From: Lysobacter enzymogenes
Lineage (GTDB): Bacteria > Pseudomonadota > Gammaproteobacteria > Xanthomonadales > Xanthomonadaceae
Direction of reading: 5' to 3'
DNA: 64,000 nt
Assembly: GCF_023617245.1 (NCBI RefSeq)
Contig: NZ_CP067396.1
Coordinates: forward strand, 1,054,001 to 1,118,000
Each line of letters begins with the position of its first letter. Within the stretch, counting starts at the first letter, position 1. The notes under the pieces were generated by a model. The model saw only the letters and a list, made by a program, of their open reading frames with translations. It was not told the DNA's origin and searched no databases. Below are positions 61,057 through 64,000 of this stretch, in pieces. Made by a program: the position numbers and the translations under genes.

Positions 61057-62427
61057 ATGAGCACCGCAGCCAACGACATCGACAACGTGATCCCGATGCC
61101 CAGCACCGACTCCGTGCGCCAGCGCCCGCGCGGCTACATGAGCGGCTTCGGCAACGAATTCGCCACCGAAGCCGTCGCCGGCGCGCTGCCGGAAGGGCAG
61201 AACTCGCCGCAGCGCGCGCCGTTCGGGCTGTACGCCGAGCAGCTCAGCGGCACCGCCTTCACCGCGCCGCGCAAGGAAAACCGGCGCAGCTGGCTGTACC
61301 GGATCCGCCCGGCGGCGATGCACGGCGCGTTCTCGCCGTTCGCGCAGCCGCGCTTCCACAACGACTTCGGCGACGGCCCGGTTTCGCCCGACCAGCTGCG
61401 TTGGGACCCGCTGCCGCTGCCCGAGAGCGAGGGCGAGGTCGATTTCGTCGACGGCCTCTACACCATGGCCGGCAACGGCTCGGCCGCCGGCCAGCACGGC
61501 TGCGGCATCCACCTGTACGCGGCCAACCGCTCGATGCAAGGACGGTTCTTCTACAACGCCGACGGCGAGACCCTGATCGTGCCGCAGCTCGGCCGCCTGC
61601 TGATCGGCACCGAACTGGGCGCGCTGGAAGTCGAGCCGATGGAAGTCGCGGTGATCCCGCGCGGCATCCGTTTCCGGGTCGAACTGGTCGACGGCGCCTC
61701 GCGCGGCTACGTGTGCGAGAACTTCGGCGCGCTGCTGCGGCTGCCGGACCTCGGCCCGATCGGTTCCAACGGACTGGCCAATCCGCGCGATTTCTCCACC
61801 CCGCACGCGTCCTACGAAGACCTGGAAGGCACGTTCGAGCTGGTCGCCAAGTTCCAGGGCCACCTGTGGCGCGCCGACATCGGCCATTCGCCGCTCGACG
61901 TGGTCGCCTGGCACGGCAACTTCGCGCCGTACAAGTACGATCTGCGCCGCTTCAACACCATCGGCTCGATCAGCTTCGATCATCCCGACCCGTCGATCTT
62001 CACCGTGCTGACCTCGCCCAGCGACACGCCCGGCACGGCCAACATCGACTTCGTGATCTTCCCGCCGCGCTGGCTGGTGGCGCAGCACACCTTCCGTCCG
62101 CCGTGGTTCCACCGCAACGTCGCCAGCGAGTTCATGGGCCTGGTGCACGGCGTGTACGACGCCAAGGCCGGCGGCTTCGCCCCGGGCGGCGCCTCGCTGC
62201 ACAACTGCATGACCGGCCACGGCCCGGACGCGGAGACCTTCGAGAAGGCCTCGCACGCCGACTTGAGCAAGCCGCACGTCATCGTCGACACCATGGCCTT
62301 CATGTTCGAGACCCGCGCGGTGATCCGCCCGGCTGCGCAGGCCTTCGACGCCGCGCACCGCCAGCGCGACTACCAGGCCTGCTGGGCCGGATTGCAGAAG
62401 CACTTCGATCCGGTCGGGCGCGACTGA
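61057..62427 (+). CDS. hmgA: HmgA, homogentisate 1,2-dioxygenase
   Basis: A 456-residue non-haem iron enzyme that opens the ring of homogentisate, the step after HppD. Conserved parts: YMSGFGNEFATEA near residue 28, APFGLYAEQLSGTAFTAPR, SWLYRIRPAAMHG, and the iron-binding stretch with HRNVASEFMGLVHG (His and Glu near 350-357) and the later His in FAPGGASLHNCMTGHGPD. The length is normal. It lies 133 bases after the acidic gene. The later pathway genes (maleylacetoacetate isomerase and fumarylacetoacetase) are not in view. Confidence 0.95.
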   Translation: MSTAANDIDNVIPMPSTDSVRQRPRGYMSGFGNEFATEAVAGALPEGQNSPQRAPFGLYAEQLSGTAFTAPRKENRRSWLYRIRPAAMHGAFSPFAQPRFHNDFGDGPVSPDQLRWDPLPLPESEGEVDFVDGLYTMAGNGSAAGQHGCGIHLYAANRSMQGRFFYNADGETLIVPQLGRLLIGTELGALEVEPMEVAVIPRGIRFRVELVDGASRGYVCENFGALLRLPDLGPIGSNGLANPRDFSTPHASYEDLEGTFELVAKFQGHLWRADIGHSPLDVVAWHGNFAPYKYDLRRFNTIGSISFDHPDPSIFTVLTSPSDTPGTANIDFVIFPPRWLVAQHTFRPPWFHRNVASEFMGLVHGVYDAKAGGFAPGGASLHNCMTGHGPDAETFEKASHADLSKPHVIVDTMAFMFETRAVIRPAAQAFDAAHRQRDYQACWAGLQKHFDPVGRD

Positions 62428-62467
62428 GCGCGGCGGCGGCGCTTGGGGGCGAAGTTTTTGCGTTGTT

Positions 62468-62550
62468 GTGGGAGGGGCTTCAGCCCCGACGCTTTTCTCT
62501 CGGCTCTGCATGAGCTGAAGCCAGAGCGTCGGGGCTGAAGCCCCTCCCAC
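62468..62550. repeat. Inverted GTGG-type REP pair
   Basis: Forward copy from 62468 and reverse copy ending 62550, of the GGGGCTTCAGCCCC subtype, downstream of hmgA. Confidence 0.88.
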
Positions 62551-62663
62551 ATTCGCAAGTGCCGTCCATTGCCCGTCGCGCACCGCGTTTCTCACTGCGT
62601 TCACGCAAAAACGCTAGGCTGCTCCGGCCTTTCGCAACGCGCCCACTGCGCCGGAGTCTGCCG

Positions 62664-63317
62664 ATGTTTCCCGCTGCGAACGCCCGTCTTTCCCTGCTCG
62701 CTGCCGCGCTGCTGGCGTTGGGGCTGAGCGCCTGCCAGCGCGAATCCGCACCCGCGCCGAAAGAGTCGGCCAGCACCGCGCCCGCGGTCGATCAGGCGCC
62801 GGCGGACGACCAGCCGGCCGAGAACGTGCCGCCGGCGACCGCGCCGGCACCAACGCCGCCGCCCGCGTCCGGCGCGGGGCTGGCGCGCTTCGACGGCTAC
62901 GGCGAGATGCGCTTCGGCATGACCGCCGCGCAAGCCAAGCAGGCCTGGGGCGGCGAGCTCAAGGGCAAGCCCGACGAAGCCGGCGGCTGCTACTACCTGC
63001 AGCCGATCTGGGGCAGCGATCCGCGCGAGTTCGGCTTCATGGTCGAGGACGACAAGTTCGTGCGCGTGGACGTGGGCAACGACAAGGAGGTCGCGCCCGG
63101 CGGCGGCAAGAAGGGCATGAGCGCCGACGAGATCGGTAAGCTCTATGCCGGCCGGGTCGAAGTCCAGCCGCACAAGTACGAGCAGGGCGCCAAGGTGCTG
63201 CGGGTCGGCGACGCCAGCGGCGGCGTGCTGGTGTTCGAGACCGCCGGCGACGGCAAGGTGGCGCGCTGGCGCATCGGCATCCCGCCGCAGGTCGATTACG
63301 TCGAAGGCTGCTCCTGA
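62664..63317 (+). CDS. Lipoprotein of unknown function
   Basis: A 217-residue lipoprotein. The signal peptide ends in the lipobox LSAC, with the lipid-bearing Cys near residue 24. A Pro/Ala/Glu-rich linker runs to about residue 72, and the folded part follows: GYGEMRFGMTAAQAKQAWGG, CYYLQPIWG and the acidic strand EFGFMVEDDKFVRVDVG. The MRFGMT-xxQ-A pattern is common in small periplasmic proteins of uncertain role. Two Cys near 117 and 216 may pair. ATG 62664 follows GGAG. Confidence 0.75.
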   Translation: MFPAANARLSLLAAALLALGLSACQRESAPAPKESASTAPAVDQAPADDQPAENVPPATAPAPTPPPASGAGLARFDGYGEMRFGMTAAQAKQAWGGELKGKPDEAGGCYYLQPIWGSDPREFGFMVEDDKFVRVDVGNDKEVAPGGGKKGMSADEIGKLYAGRVEVQPHKYEQGAKVLRVGDASGGVLVFETAGDGKVARWRIGIPPQVDYVEGCS

Positions 63318-63405
63318 GGCGGCCGGGCTGGGCATAATCGGCCGATGGGGCCGGGGCCGAACGCCCCGCCGCCGCGCCATCCAGAGCCACTAGGGGAAGA
63401 ACGCC

Positions 63406-64000
63406 ATGTTGGAAGCCGTCGGCTTGTTCGTGCTGGGCCTGTTGTTGCTGGCCCTGGGCGGCGACTCGGTCGTCAAGGGCGCCTCCGGCCTGGCCCAGCG
63501 CCTGGGCATCTCGCCGTTCGCGGCGGGGTTGGTGCTGGTGGCCTTCGCCACCTCGCTGCCGGAGCTGGCGGTCAACCTGCAGGCGGTGGTGCGCGGCCAG
63601 CAGGCGCTGGCCTTGGGCAACGCGGTCGGCAGCAATATCGTCAATTTCGGCCTGACCCTGGGCCTGGCGGCGCTGGCCGCGCCGCTGACGGTGCGCTGGC
63701 GCGCGCTGGCGCCGCTGTTGCTGGTGCTGCTGCTGGGCACCGTCGGCGTGATCGGCCTGGGCCTGGACGGCGCGCTGAGCCGCGGCGAGGGCCTGGCGAT
63801 GCTGGCGGTGTTCGTCGCCGTGGTGGTGTTCGCCACCGTGCGCACCCGCCACGAAAAGCCCGAAGTGCAGGACGCCATCGCCGCGTTCGCGCAGACCCAG
63901 ACCCACCTCGGCCTCAACCTGATCCGGCTGCTGATCGCCGCGGTGTTGCTGCACCTGGGCGCTTATCTGATCGTCGGCGGCCACGGCCTGTGGAGCCTGC
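63406..64000 (+). CDS. Na+/Ca2+ exchanger family protein, N-terminal part
   Basis: The first 198 residues of a CaCA-superfamily antiporter; the frame is open at the window end. The first alpha repeat is complete: GDSVVKGASGLAQRLGISP, then FATSLPELAVNLQAV and the ion-binding GNAVGSNIVNFGLTL. Five hydrophobic helices follow, then a cytosolic loop with RTRHEKPEVQDAI and the start of a further helix. AGGGGAAG is about 5-12 bases before the ATG at 63406. Function in exchanging Ca2+ for Na+ or H+ is by family. Confidence 0.85.
   Translation, partial: MLEAVGLFVLGLLLLALGGDSVVKGASGLAQRLGISPFAAGLVLVAFATSLPELAVNLQAVVRGQQALALGNAVGSNIVNFGLTLGLAALAAPLTVRWRALAPLLLVLLLGTVGVIGLGLDGALSRGEGLAMLAVFVAVVVFATVRTRHEKPEVQDAIAAFAQTQTHLGLNLIRLLIAAVLLHLGAYLIVGGHGLWSL

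Overview
The window is very GC-rich DNA from a gammaproteobacterium of the Lysobacter/Xanthomonas group. This is inferred from gene content (a PepSY-like protein beside phoPQ, RtcR-RtcBA RNA repair, ExeM/NucH nucleases, HppD/HmgA, TrpS with a long C-terminal extension), from the GTAG- and GTGG-type REP palindromes in many gaps, and from general codon use. Lysobacter is my best guess at genus; the sequence alone does not prove it.

Layout. 1-7.3 kb: an EF-hand protein tail, a HAD hydrolase, three small secreted proteins of unknown role, a GNAT acetyltransferase, an Atm1-type ABC exporter, and a class D beta-lactamase-like protein that has lost its catalytic residues. 7.3-11.8 kb: the RNA repair locus, with rtcR divergent from rtcB-rtcA, a textbook sigma-54 promoter and a long hairpin-rich leader. 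11.9-19.3 kb: a lectin/DUF11 surface protein, dusA, a CtlX-like guanidino hydrolase, and a PepSY protein with phoP and phoQ. 19.4-19.85 kb: a 131-bp tandem array of REP pairs. 19.9-26.5 kb: mtfA, a fused fatty-acid kinase/DegV protein next to plsY, then the overlapping run plsY-birA-coaX, a SPOR protein and tRNA-Thr(UGU). 26.9-31.5 kb: arginase, an entericidin-like lipoprotein, a CsbD protein, an 80-bp tandem repeat, an IS30-family element sitting inside a composite hairpin repeat, a hexanucleotide tract and an exported protein. 31.8-39.5 kb: trpS, a metallo-hydrolase, a GAF-GGDEF diguanylate cyclase, a methyltransferase, a minisatellite, a second two-component pair and a VOC protein. 39.7-43.6 kb: a 2-oxoacid dehydrogenase operon (E1 alpha, E1 beta, an SH3 protein, E2). 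44.4-55.1 kb: three tandem ExeM/NucH-type secreted proteins. 55.5-62.4 kb: kynA, a POT peptide transporter, and tyrosine catabolism (MarR regulator, hppD, hmgA). 62.6-64 kb: a lipoprotein and the start of a Na+/Ca2+ exchanger.

Gene cooperation. RtcR with sigma-54 should switch on RNA ligation and 3'-end cyclisation. The FakA-FakB-like fusion would make the acyl-phosphate that the adjacent PlsY uses. HppD and HmgA are consecutive steps from tyrosine to homogentisate and ring cleavage, probably controlled by the divergent MarR protein through a 24-bp palindrome.

Most notable: of the three ExeM/NucH paralogues only the middle one keeps the full catalytic set. The downstream copy has lost four of six motifs and the upstream copy all six, which suggests one working nuclease flanked by two secreted pseudo-nucleases.
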